From Arcobacteraceae bacterium (GTDB lineage Bacteria > Campylobacterota > Campylobacteria > Campylobacterales > Arcobacteraceae), in NCBI GenBank assembly GCA_029934475.1, contig JAOZMC010000015.1, positions 1-36,760 of the forward strand: DNA of 36,760 nucleotides, written 5' to 3'. Below the pieces are notes generated by a model. That model saw nothing but the letters and a program-made list of their open reading frames with translations. It ran no database searches and was not told the origin of the DNA. This document shows, in pieces, positions 1 through 7,254 of the stretch (positions are counted from its first letter, which is position 1; the number at the start of each line of letters is the position of its first letter). The position numbers and the translations under genes were made by a program.

Positions 1-438
1 TTTTACAATATCATCAAGATGTTGGACGTCATGAATATTGCGATACAGATTGTCCTTATATCTATAGTGCTGATATCTATCTTAAATGTGATGATCATGA
101 GTGTGTATGAACGCATAAAAGAGGTAGGAACTATAGCTGCCATGGGCACACCACCATCAACTATAGTCAAACTGTTTATGACAGAGGGTTTGATGCTAGG
201 AGTTTTTGGTGCTATACTTGGCGGTGCTTTGTCGTATATCATAGTCAAGGTTTTGTATCTATCAAAGATAACTTATAGCTTTGGCAAACAAAGTGAGCTG
301 ATACTTGAGCCGATATTGGGCGGCAGTGATGTCGTAGTAGTAGGTGCTATAGTGATAATAATATCTCTTGTTGCTTCAATTAGTCCAGCCTTTAAGGCAT
401 CAAAGCTAAACCCAGTGGAAGCTTTGAGGACAAATTAA
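1..438 (+). CDS. ABC transporter permease, FtsX/MacB type (C-terminal part, 5' cut by window)
   Basis: The reading frame is open from base 1, so the start lies outside the window; about 145 C-terminal residues are visible. They show a membrane segment rich in I, L and V, then the cytoplasmic 'coupling' stretch YERIKEVGTIAAMG, a second membrane segment (GVFGAILGGALSYIIV), a periplasmic loop, a last membrane segment and the typical ending PAFKASKLNPVEALR. That ending is a hallmark of the FtsX-like permeases of the MacB/LolCE group, which pull substrates from the inner membrane or periplasm using a separate ATPase. The next three genes all encode envelope proteins, one LolA-like, so a lipid, lipoprotein or similar envelope substrate is plausible. 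The family is clear; the substrate is not known. Confidence 0.88.
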   Translation, partial: FYNIIKMLDVMNIAIQIVLISIVLISILNVMIMSVYERIKEVGTIAAMGTPPSTIVKLFMTEGLMLGVFGAILGGALSYIIVKVLYLSKITYSFGKQSELILEPILGGSDVVVVGAIVIIISLVASISPAFKASKLNPVEALRTN

Positions 439-458
439 AAAAAAGAAAAGGAAAAAAG

Positions 459-857
459 ATGAGAAAAATAGTTTGGATGACAATAATAACAAGTGCGTTA
501 ATGTTTGCCAGTAGTGCAGATCAATTAATCAAAGAGAACGGCTGTATGGAGTGCCACAACATCATGGGCAAAAAAGCGGCACCTGCTTTTATGGGAACTG
601 CAAAGAAAAATATACGATGGTATGGAGACAAAGCAAAACAAAATCTGATAAAAAGTATAAAAGATGGAAGTAGTGGTAAATATGGTAATTTTAAACACAC
701 AGCCATGCCAGCATACGGACACTTAAAAGCAGAAGAGTTAGACACCATCGCTACTTGGATATTGGGCGAATATGACAAAAACAGAAAGTTGTATCCAAAT
801 AGCAAAAACAACAATAACAACAAAACTCAAAATAGGCAAGGCAAAAATAGACAATAA
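459..857 (+). CDS. small monoheme c-type cytochrome, periplasmic
   Basis: 132 residues. An N-terminal signal peptide ends near MFASSA (cleavage about residue 20). One heme-binding CMECH motif lies at residues 29-33 and a likely axial methionine at M83 in AMPAYG, the class I cytochrome c arrangement. The last 20 residues are rich in Asn, Gln and Lys and probably disordered. The start is set by a purine-rich AAAAGGAAAAAAG just upstream. It sits 20 bases after the ABC permease and 10 before the LolA-like gene, so it is probably cotranscribed. A soluble electron carrier inside an envelope export operon is unexpected; it may feed a terminal oxidase or accept electrons from a periplasmic dehydrogenase. 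Family certain, role unknown. Confidence 0.88.
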   Translation: MRKIVWMTIITSALMFASSADQLIKENGCMECHNIMGKKAAPAFMGTAKKNIRWYGDKAKQNLIKSIKDGSSGKYGNFKHTAMPAYGHLKAEELDTIATWILGEYDKNRKLYPNSKNNNNNKTQNRQGKNRQ

Positions 858-867
858 AGGATAAAAA

Positions 868-1581
868 ATGACAAAACTAATAGGAATCGTAGTATTGACT
901 ACATCGTTGTTTGCTAGCAACTTATTGCTACAAATAGACAAAAATCTACAACCTGGTAGCAGTGAGACATACAAAAAGCTCATAAATATAGAGCCAGATG
1001 GTAGTAAAAAAGAGTTTCTGCTGTATCAAGCAAAAAGTGGCACTGACAAGATGGTGTCTTCTTTTTTGAAGCCAGTATCTGAAAAAGGACGAAATACTCT
1101 AAGATTGGGCGAAAATATGTGGCTATATATGCCCTCTGTGGGACGACCAATACGGATAACATCTATGCAAAGTGTAGTAGGAGGTGTGTTTAACAATGCT
1201 GACATCATGAGGGTGGATTTTAATAGTGAGTATAATCTAGTCAAAGAAGAATCCAAAAAAGATAGATTTTTGCTAGAGTTAAAAGCAAAAAACGACACCA
1301 TAGCATATGATAAGTTGCTTATGATAGTGGATAAAAAAACTATCACTCCCATACAGATAGAGTGTTATAGTTCCACAGGTATGCTTATCAAAACTTTGTA
1401 TTATAAAGATATCAAAGATTTTGGCAGTGGCATAGTGCGACCATCTGTCATAGAGACCAAAAGCCCGTTTTATAAAGGTTATAAATCTATCATGATATAT
1501 GGCAAAATCACACCGAAAAAATTTACACCAGAGACATTTACCATAGATAATATCAACAAGGTAGATGATCTGAGACGATAG
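868..1581 (+). CDS. LolA-like outer-membrane lipoprotein-sorting protein (PF17131-type)
   Basis: 237 residues with a short signal peptide (MTKLIGIVVLTTSLFAS). The body resembles the LolA-like family annotated as outer membrane lipoprotein-sorting protein: a repeating amphipathic beta pattern, the block NMWLYMPSVGRPIRI near residues 90-104, and later PIQIECYSSTGMLIKTL. These proteins are thought to form a half-barrel with a hydrophobic cavity that carries acyl chains through the periplasm. SD AAAGG lies 7 bases before the ATG. It falls between an FtsX-type permease and an outer-membrane barrel gene (2 bases downstream), which fits a shuttle between the two membranes. True LolA function is not implied; this family is separate from canonical LolA. 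Confidence 0.78.
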   Translation: MTKLIGIVVLTTSLFASNLLLQIDKNLQPGSSETYKKLINIEPDGSKKEFLLYQAKSGTDKMVSSFLKPVSEKGRNTLRLGENMWLYMPSVGRPIRITSMQSVVGGVFNNADIMRVDFNSEYNLVKEESKKDRFLLELKAKNDTIAYDKLLMIVDKKTITPIQIECYSSTGMLIKTLYYKDIKDFGSGIVRPSVIETKSPFYKGYKSIMIYGKITPKKFTPETFTIDNINKVDDLRR

Positions 1582-1583
1582 AT

Positions 1584-2660
1584 ATGAGATATGTAGTAGC
1601 TGTTTGTTTGTGGTTTGGGCTTGTGTCTGCCAGTGAATATGAGTTTGATATGGATGATATAGAGACAAAAACATATGAATACAGCGGATACCTAAAAGCA
1701 TCTCACAAACATCAAAAGTCAAGACAAGAAAAGACGACAAACAGCTATCTAGCAGAGGCACTAGTAGGGTTTGACTATTTTGTAGGCGACTGGACTTTGA
1801 AGTCACAGTTTCAAGCAAGCTACCACGACACACAAAGCGAACAAAAAAGCACCGACACTACAAATCAACTTTATATAGACTACAAAATATCATCAAATAG
1901 TAGGTTTGATATAGGCAAACAGTCTCTTATGTGGGGCAAGGGATATTTTTTTAATCCAGTGGCATTTTTAGATAGAAAAAAAGACCCCATCAACCCAGAG
2001 GCATCCAAGGAGGGTTATGTGATGGCGAGATACAAATACAATAAAAGTTATGAAAAAGCACTACAAAATTTTAGTTTAGATATAGTCTATATGCCAACAT
2101 CGCAAGAGACGAACGATGATTTTTTGAACGATAACTCAAACACAGTAGCACTCAAAGCCTACCTTTTGTATCTTGATACCGATATAGATATAATCTATTT
2201 TTACAACGACAAACTACAAGATAAAGTGGGGTTTGATTTTTCTAAAAATCTCTTAACCAACTTTGAAATACATGGCGAATATGCTAGACAAAACGATGAA
2301 AATCACTCCTCTTTGCTGGGTATAAAATACTTGACAGCATATGACTTGACTATCACTAGTGAATACTTTGATCGTTCCTATAAACTACCAAAGCCAGAGT
2401 CGTTTTATGACAAAAGATATTTTATAAACAAATTTTCACTCAAAGAGCCGTTTGGCATAGTGTATAGCTCGGTGTATTATAAAAATAGCTTAAACATAGC
2501 AGATAACTCCACACAAGATAGCATGGGAGCTATATATAACTTTCGAAACAATATCCAACTAGATGTGTCATATATTAAAAACACAGGTGAAGAAAAAAGC
2601 GAATTTGGAAGCAAAAATATAGAAAATACTATTTTGTCAAAGCTTGTTTGGTATTTTTAG
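1584..2660 (+). CDS. outer-membrane beta-barrel protein, unknown substrate
   Basis: 358 residues. A signal peptide ends near FGLVSA (residue 16). The rest alternates polar and hydrophobic residues in many short strands with Tyr, Phe and Asn at strand ends, and the protein ends SKLVWYF with a terminal phenylalanine, the usual C-terminal signal for outer-membrane barrel insertion. A conserved-looking block, GKQSLMWGKGYFFNPVAFL (about residues 112-130), is like that of DUF1302 or alginate-export-like barrels. It starts 2 bases after the LolA-like gene and has only a weak SD, so translation is probably coupled. It is the likely outer-membrane end of the module that starts with the ABC permease. 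Barrel fold likely; substrate unknown. Confidence 0.75.
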   Translation: MRYVVAVCLWFGLVSASEYEFDMDDIETKTYEYSGYLKASHKHQKSRQEKTTNSYLAEALVGFDYFVGDWTLKSQFQASYHDTQSEQKSTDTTNQLYIDYKISSNSRFDIGKQSLMWGKGYFFNPVAFLDRKKDPINPEASKEGYVMARYKYNKSYEKALQNFSLDIVYMPTSQETNDDFLNDNSNTVALKAYLLYLDTDIDIIYFYNDKLQDKVGFDFSKNLLTNFEIHGEYARQNDENHSSLLGIKYLTAYDLTITSEYFDRSYKLPKPESFYDKRYFINKFSLKEPFGIVYSSVYYKNSLNIADNSTQDSMGAIYNFRNNIQLDVSYIKNTGEEKSEFGSKNIENTILSKLVWYF

Positions 2661-2661
2661 A

Positions 2662-2667
2662 TATAAT
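2662..2667 (+). promoter_or_regulatory. -10 box TATAAT five bases before the response-regulator ATG
   Basis: TATAAT lies just after the stop of the barrel gene, preceded by a T-rich stretch (TATTTTTAGA) as is common at Campylobacterota sigma-70 promoters that lack a clear -35. Only five bases separate it from the ATG at 2673, and there is no SD. Transcription would start at or next to the ATG, giving a leaderless mRNA. Confidence 0.5.
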
Positions 2668-2672
2668 ATGCT

Positions 2673-3335
2673 ATGATAAAAATACTATTAATAGAAGATG
2701 ATTTAGAGTTTGCAGAACTTATAAAAACTTTTTTGAGCGACAGAAATATCTCAACAGATATATGTGATGATCCATATATGGCGATGGTGACACCGTTGGA
2801 CAAGTTCAATCTGGTACTTTTGGATTTGGGATTGCCGGGCATAGATGGGCTTGAAATTTGCAAAAATTTTAGAAAAAAGAGCAACATACCTATCATCATA
2901 TCAACAGCAAGAAGTAGCATCACAGACAAGGTGTTGGGGCTTGAGATAGGAGCAGATGATTATCTACCTAAGCCATATGATCCAGATGAGCTATATGCTA
3001 GAATCAAAAGTTTGATAAGGAGATACAAAACCACTACACAAAATTCAAAAGAACAAAGAGATTTTGTAGTAGATAAAAAAACAACAGACATAAGATACAA
3101 AAACCGTCCCCTGTTTTTAACTATGGCAGAGTTTGCTGTATTTGAGGCTATGATACAAAATTATGATGGAGTATCATCGAAAGAACAACTTATAAATAGT
3201 TGTGAAAATATTGGTCTGTATAGTGCCAATAGCTTGGAGATGCTTATAAGCAAAATACGAAAAAAGATAGCTCTCCATAGTGACAAAAAGCATATAATAT
3301 CTTTAAGAAACATAGGATATAGAGTTGTGGAATAA
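2673..3335 (+). CDS. OmpR-family response regulator (ArsR/acid-response type)
   Basis: 220 residues. The receiver domain (1-115) has acidic residues D9 and D10, phosphoacceptor D51 in LLDLGLPG, T78 in STAR and K100 in LPKPYD. The winged-helix DNA-binding domain covers about 123-220 and ends RNIGYRVVE, the OmpR/PhoB signature. The histidine kinase follows with an 11-base overlap, so the two form a pair. In Campylobacterota, such pairs with an ArsS-like kinase respond to acid or to metabolites. The natural targets would be the neighbouring envelope genes, but no operator was identified. No SD precedes the ATG; a -10 box lies five bases upstream. Confidence 0.93.
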   Translation: MIKILLIEDDLEFAELIKTFLSDRNISTDICDDPYMAMVTPLDKFNLVLLDLGLPGIDGLEICKNFRKKSNIPIIISTARSSITDKVLGLEIGADDYLPKPYDPDELYARIKSLIRRYKTTTQNSKEQRDFVVDKKTTDIRYKNRPLFLTMAEFAVFEAMIQNYDGVSSKEQLINSCENIGLYSANSLEMLISKIRKKIALHSDKKHIISLRNIGYRVVE

Positions 3336-4548
3336 AGCTAGACACTCTGTGGTCATGCAGATAGGATTGTTGTTTGTTGTCTCTTTTATCTTTATAGTAT
3401 TGTTGTGGCTGTTTTTTAACAACCTGCAAAAAACAGAAGAACAAAAAAACAATATCAATAGATATTTCAATATCGCAAGGATAATACAACCTTTGCTGAT
3501 GCAAGCTATACCAATATATGACGAGGATTTGTCTGTATTTGATATGAAACTATATGCCAAAACTATACCAAAAAACTACAAACAGGTTTTCAAAAAAGGC
3601 AATACCATGAGAGGGTTTGAGGTTTTTGAGCTTGATGACAAAAGGCTACTTTATATATATAACCATATAGATGAGGTGCTACTAGAGGATATAAAAGAAA
3701 CATCAAGCAGATATATCTTTCACATACTGTTTTTGATCCTCTTGATATTTCAAGCTCTTTTGTATATAAGTGTTCAAAAGTTGCTAAGACCATTGTCCTT
3801 GATAAGAAACAAACTTAAAACACTACAAGATGGCGACTCTACACCGCTTGAGATTGATACAAGTTACGACGAGATAAGCCAGATGGTGCTTTCATACAAC
3901 AAAGCAGTACAGAAGATACGATATATGTTAAATACAAGAGAGATGCTCAACAAAATTTTTATGCATGAGCTTAAGATGCCTATAGCCAAAGGGATGTTCT
4001 ATCTCAAAGCAGAGCCATCTTGGCACACACAAGATAAACTTAAAAAAATTTTAATACTGCTAAACCAAGAGTTAGATAAGTTCGCACAGTTAGAAAGCTT
4101 GATATCGTATGATGAAAAGATAGACCACAGCCCAAACAAAACTATAGAGATTTTGCACGAAGCAATAGCAAAGATAGACACAATACCAAAAAACAGTATT
4201 CAGATAAACTGCTCAAAAACAGCGACTATCAAGGGCGACAGGCAGTTGTGGGTGATATGTTTTAAAAATATCATAGAAAATAGCTTGAGATATTCACCTA
4301 ACAATAGCATAGATATAAACAGCACAAAAGACCAAATAAGCTTCATAAATATTGGCGAACCGCTACCGATAGATATATCTGGCGATGTTACAAACTGGAA
4401 ACTAACCAAATACCAAAGAAACAAAAGCTCCACAGGATATGGCTTTGGATTGTTTATCATCAAGACCATCACAACTATAAACAGATACAAGCTTGACTAC
4501 AGCTATGACAAACAAAAAAGAGTGCTAGAAATAGCTATTTTTGGTTAA
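3325..4548 (+). CDS. sensor histidine kinase, ArsS-like
   Basis: 407 residues from TTG at 3325; an in-frame ATG at 3355 would remove ten residues. Two membrane helices (about 11-33 and 131-150) bracket a small periplasmic sensor region of roughly 100 residues. The phosphoacceptor is H214 in MHELKMPIAKG, the form typical of ArsS-like kinases of Campylobacterota. The N box is at about 315-325 (NIIENSLRYSPN) and the G box GYGFGLFIIK at 371-380. It overlaps the response regulator by 11 bases and the convergent membrane gene downstream by 14 bases. The kinase is complete; the signal sensed is unknown. Confidence 0.93.
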   Translation: MWNKARHSVVMQIGLLFVVSFIFIVLLWLFFNNLQKTEEQKNNINRYFNIARIIQPLLMQAIPIYDEDLSVFDMKLYAKTIPKNYKQVFKKGNTMRGFEVFELDDKRLLYIYNHIDEVLLEDIKETSSRYIFHILFLILLIFQALLYISVQKLLRPLSLIRNKLKTLQDGDSTPLEIDTSYDEISQMVLSYNKAVQKIRYMLNTREMLNKIFMHELKMPIAKGMFYLKAEPSWHTQDKLKKILILLNQELDKFAQLESLISYDEKIDHSPNKTIEILHEAIAKIDTIPKNSIQINCSKTATIKGDRQLWVICFKNIIENSLRYSPNNSIDINSTKDQISFINIGEPLPIDISGDVTNWKLTKYQRNKSSTGYGFGLFIIKTITTINRYKLDYSYDKQKRVLEIAIFG

Positions 4549-5758
4549 ATTTTTCGCTATATTTTATATAGTTTTTATCTTTTAATAGGTGTCTTTCTTC
4601 AGTTTTGCCACGAAGCCAATAGATTGTATTCCATGTTGCCAGACCAGCAGTAGCCCATATATTTGAAAGCACATAGCTGTTTTCTAGCCACCATGAGATA
4701 TTTTTTGATATATATGCAGGGTGCTTTGTGTGTCTATATGGACCGATAGTTACTATGCCTTTGTTTGTAAGGTTTCCAAACTTGAAGCCCAAAGCCGCCG
4801 TAGCCCACACATATATAAGATACATAAACAAAGTCAAGACTGACAGTGCCATAAGTATATATTCATTTGTAAAGATAGCGACTGTTTGTTGGTTGTTATA
4901 GTTTACAAATTCGCCTACGAAAGCATAGTTTAGAGGTGGATAACACATGATGGCGACAACCCACCCACTCATGGTCATATCTACACTTTTGATACGATTG
5001 TCCAGCCATCTACTAGGAAAAGTATATGCGATGATAGCGATAGTCAAATCAACCACAAAGATGAGATGAAACATCGTCCAATATCCGTTGTCAAAACTTC
5101 CATGCTTTAAATAGTTTGCAAAACTGTTTTCAAATGCATGAAACTCTACAGCTATAAATCTAATCATAAGAGAAAGAAAGAAAAAATTGACCAAATATAT
5201 CAAAAAGATTTTTTTGACTCTTCTGTTTTTGTGTAGGGTGTTTTGTTTTATGATAGATCTTATAGCTATGATAGACAACACAGCATAGTCGCCAAACTCG
5301 TAGGCTCTGTCGCCCTTGTATTTGAGAGTGATAAAGTTATAAACAAAACCAAAAGATAGGAAAATATATAAAAGCCAATCAAAAAATTCAACAGTAGGTG
5401 CGAAGAAATTGTTTTTTATAAAATAGTTATGGTGGTTTAAAATCAGATAAAAAACCAGAAACGGCAAAAACAACACGATAAACCGCAAAAAAGCAGACTT
5501 TGCTATGTATAGATTTGAGCGGTTTGTCGCGATAAATATTTTGCTTATATTGTGTTTTTTATTGTAAATATTTTTTTGGTAATATTCTGTAAGTAGCATA
5601 GTAAAAAAAACAAACAACACCAATAAAAATATATAACTATTTGATATATTTTCAACGACAGCCAAATCTTTTAGATACAGCAAAACCAATGAGCCCAAGA
5701 ATGTTGCAAAAGCACCAAAATAGCCAGACCTTGACTGAAAACTATCGTTGGATATCAT
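4535..5758 (-). CDS. polytopic membrane protein with ICMT/PEMT-like methyltransferase tail
   Basis: 407 residues with about ten hydrophobic segments. The last 100 residues hold a block GPYRHTKHPAYISKNISWW and then an E-E-R-H-L segment (KTEERHLLKDKNYIKYSEKF). This arrangement (GPY-R-H-P-Y followed by an EE motif) is that of the isoprenylcysteine carboxyl methyltransferase / phospholipid methyltransferase superfamily, which use S-adenosylmethionine at the membrane face. Family members are usually about 150-250 residues, so the N-terminal 250 residues are an added membrane region of unknown role. The gene lacks a good SD, and its ATG overlaps the TGA of a possible 35-codon ORF (ATGA). A methyltransferase role is likely but unproven. 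Confidence 0.7.
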   Translation of the reverse strand: MISNDSFQSRSGYFGAFATFLGSLVLLYLKDLAVVENISNSYIFLLVLFVFFTMLLTEYYQKNIYNKKHNISKIFIATNRSNLYIAKSAFLRFIVLFLPFLVFYLILNHHNYFIKNNFFAPTVEFFDWLLYIFLSFGFVYNFITLKYKGDRAYEFGDYAVLSIIAIRSIIKQNTLHKNRRVKKIFLIYLVNFFFLSLMIRFIAVEFHAFENSFANYLKHGSFDNGYWTMFHLIFVVDLTIAIIAYTFPSRWLDNRIKSVDMTMSGWVVAIMCYPPLNYAFVGEFVNYNNQQTVAIFTNEYILMALSVLTLFMYLIYVWATAALGFKFGNLTNKGIVTIGPYRHTKHPAYISKNISWWLENSYVLSNIWATAGLATWNTIYWLRGKTEERHLLKDKNYIKYSEKFNQK

Positions 5759-5862
5759 AAGTCAACGACACCAAAGAGGCTTGAGCTGTGCTTCTGCTTT
5801 GGTATATTATAATATATAATTGCACTATTTTGTAGATAAAATAAATTTAGAGATGAATTCAT
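5755..5862 (-). CDS. possible 35-residue leader ORF coupled to the ICMT-like gene
   Basis: An ATG at 5862 is preceded by a strong SD (AAAAAGGA, then TTAAT, then ATG). The ORF encodes 35 residues and ends in a TGA that overlaps the ATG of the 407-residue membrane gene as ATGA. That gene has no SD of its own, so the small ORF could carry the ribosome to it. The frame stays open further upstream, but nothing supports those starts. The peptide (starts MNSSLNLFYLQNS, ends HSSSLFGVVDL) matches no family I recognise and may not be functional in itself. Confidence 0.35.
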   Translation of the reverse strand: MNSSLNLFYLQNSAIIYYNIPKQKHSSSLFGVVDL

Positions 5863-5978
5863 ATTAATCCTTTTTGACAATTGTATCGTATTAACATAAA
5901 AACAAACTACAACAATAACTATTTGAGACAAAATTTCCAAAAAATAGTAAAATTTTGGTAAGTTTTATAAATTTTTGC

Positions 5979-5984
5979 TATAAT
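5979..5984 (+). promoter_or_regulatory. -10 box of the liv operon
   Basis: An extended -10, TTGCTATAAT (hexamer TATAAT), lies 25 bases before the ATG of the substrate-binding protein. An AT-rich stretch with T-tracts lies upstream and no clear -35, as expected for Campylobacterota sigma-70 promoters. SD AAAAAGGAAA follows in the 5' leader. Confidence 0.65.
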
Positions 5985-6009
5985 ATCGCAATTTTAAAAA
6001 GGAAATAAT

Positions 6010-7236
6010 ATGAAAAATATATTTAATATGGTTGTAGCACTCTTGTTGACTGCTACTTTGTTGTCAATAAGCGGTTGTGGGTCTAAAGAGGACAAACAAG
6101 AGGATAAGTCAAAAGTGACTGTAGAAGACAAGGCACAAGAAAAAGTTGCCGACAAGGCCGCAGTAGCGGATGTCAAAGAGATAAAGATAGGTATAGTTAT
6201 GCCTATGAGTGGTCCTATAGGTGGCTTTGGACAATATGCTGACAAGGGTATAAAGCTAGCAAATGAACTAACTCCCAAGCTAGCAAACGGTGCTGTCATC
6301 AAAACTATTTTACTAGACAACAAATCCGACAAGATAGAAGCAGCAAATGCTATCACTAAACTGATATCAAAAGAGAAGGTATCTGCTGTTATAGGTGCTT
6401 TGACATCTACAAACACTATGGCTATCACCAAGATAGCAGAAGATGCAAAGATACCAGTAGTAGCTCCAGTAGCCACAAACCCACTGGTCACCAACAGACG
6501 AGATTTTACTAGCAGAGTTTGTTTCAACGACAACTTCCAAGGCGAAGTTGCTGCAAACTTCTCTTTCAATGATCTAGGATTGAAAACAGCAGTGGTCATC
6601 ACAGATGTCAAAAATGACTACTCTATAGGTATATCAAGTGTATTTAACAAAAAATACAAAGCTTTAGGTGGAGAGATCAAAAAAGCAGTCAAGATAAATC
6701 AAGGTGATACAGACTTCAAAGCTATATTGTCAAACATCAAGACACTCAATCCAGAACTTATATTTATACCGTTTTATTCAGCTGAAGTTGCACTCATAGC
6801 AAAACAAGCAAAACAATTGGGCATAAAAGCCAAATTTTTAGGCACAGATGGTATGGCTGGTGATAAGATATTTTTCGAAGTAGGCAAAGATGCAGTAGAA
6901 GGATTTTATGGTACAAACCTATATAGTCCAGATGCACCAAAGACTACAGATGCTTCAAAAGATTTCGATGCAAAATACAGAGCGAAATACAACGAAGCTC
7001 CACATCCATTTGGTGTGCTTAGTGCAGAAGCTTACAATGTAATAGTAGCTGCCATGAACAAGTGTGAAAATCCTGCGGATACTGTGTGTGTAAACAAAAA
7101 CATCAGAGCCACAAAAGATTTTCAAGGAGTATCAGGTGTGATATCACTTGATGAAAAAGGTGACGCAGTTCGTTCTGCTGTCATAGAAACTATAAAAGAC
7201 GGAAAAAGTATATACTTAAAAACAGTCAATCCATAG
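6010..7236 (+). CDS. livJ: branched-chain amino-acid type ABC transporter substrate-binding lipoprotein
   Basis: 408 residues. The signal peptide has a lipobox ISGC, making C23 the lipidated residue, so the protein is membrane-anchored rather than freely periplasmic as in E. coli. A highly charged linker of Lys, Glu, Asp and Ala (about 24-58) separates the anchor from the periplasmic-binding fold, which starts at IKIGIVMPMSGPIGGFGQYA and runs to the C-terminus (type I, Leu/Ile/Val-binding family). SD AAAAAGG precedes the start. First gene of livJHMGF. The ligand could be branched-chain amino acids, but the family also binds amides, urea and other small organic molecules. Confidence 0.9.
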   Translation: MKNIFNMVVALLLTATLLSISGCGSKEDKQEDKSKVTVEDKAQEKVADKAAVADVKEIKIGIVMPMSGPIGGFGQYADKGIKLANELTPKLANGAVIKTILLDNKSDKIEAANAITKLISKEKVSAVIGALTSTNTMAITKIAEDAKIPVVAPVATNPLVTNRRDFTSRVCFNDNFQGEVAANFSFNDLGLKTAVVITDVKNDYSIGISSVFNKKYKALGGEIKKAVKINQGDTDFKAILSNIKTLNPELIFIPFYSAEVALIAKQAKQLGIKAKFLGTDGMAGDKIFFEVGKDAVEGFYGTNLYSPDAPKTTDASKDFDAKYRAKYNEAPHPFGVLSAEAYNVIVAAMNKCENPADTVCVNKNIRATKDFQGVSGVISLDEKGDAVRSAVIETIKDGKSIYLKTVNP

Positions 7237-7254
7237 CAGGTTTAAAATAAACTT

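Noticed and set aside
5755-5940. 61-codon minus-strand frame upstream of the ICMT-like gene
   Set aside because: Only the shorter ATG at 5862 has an SD at proper distance; the upstream part lies in promoter-like AT-rich DNA.
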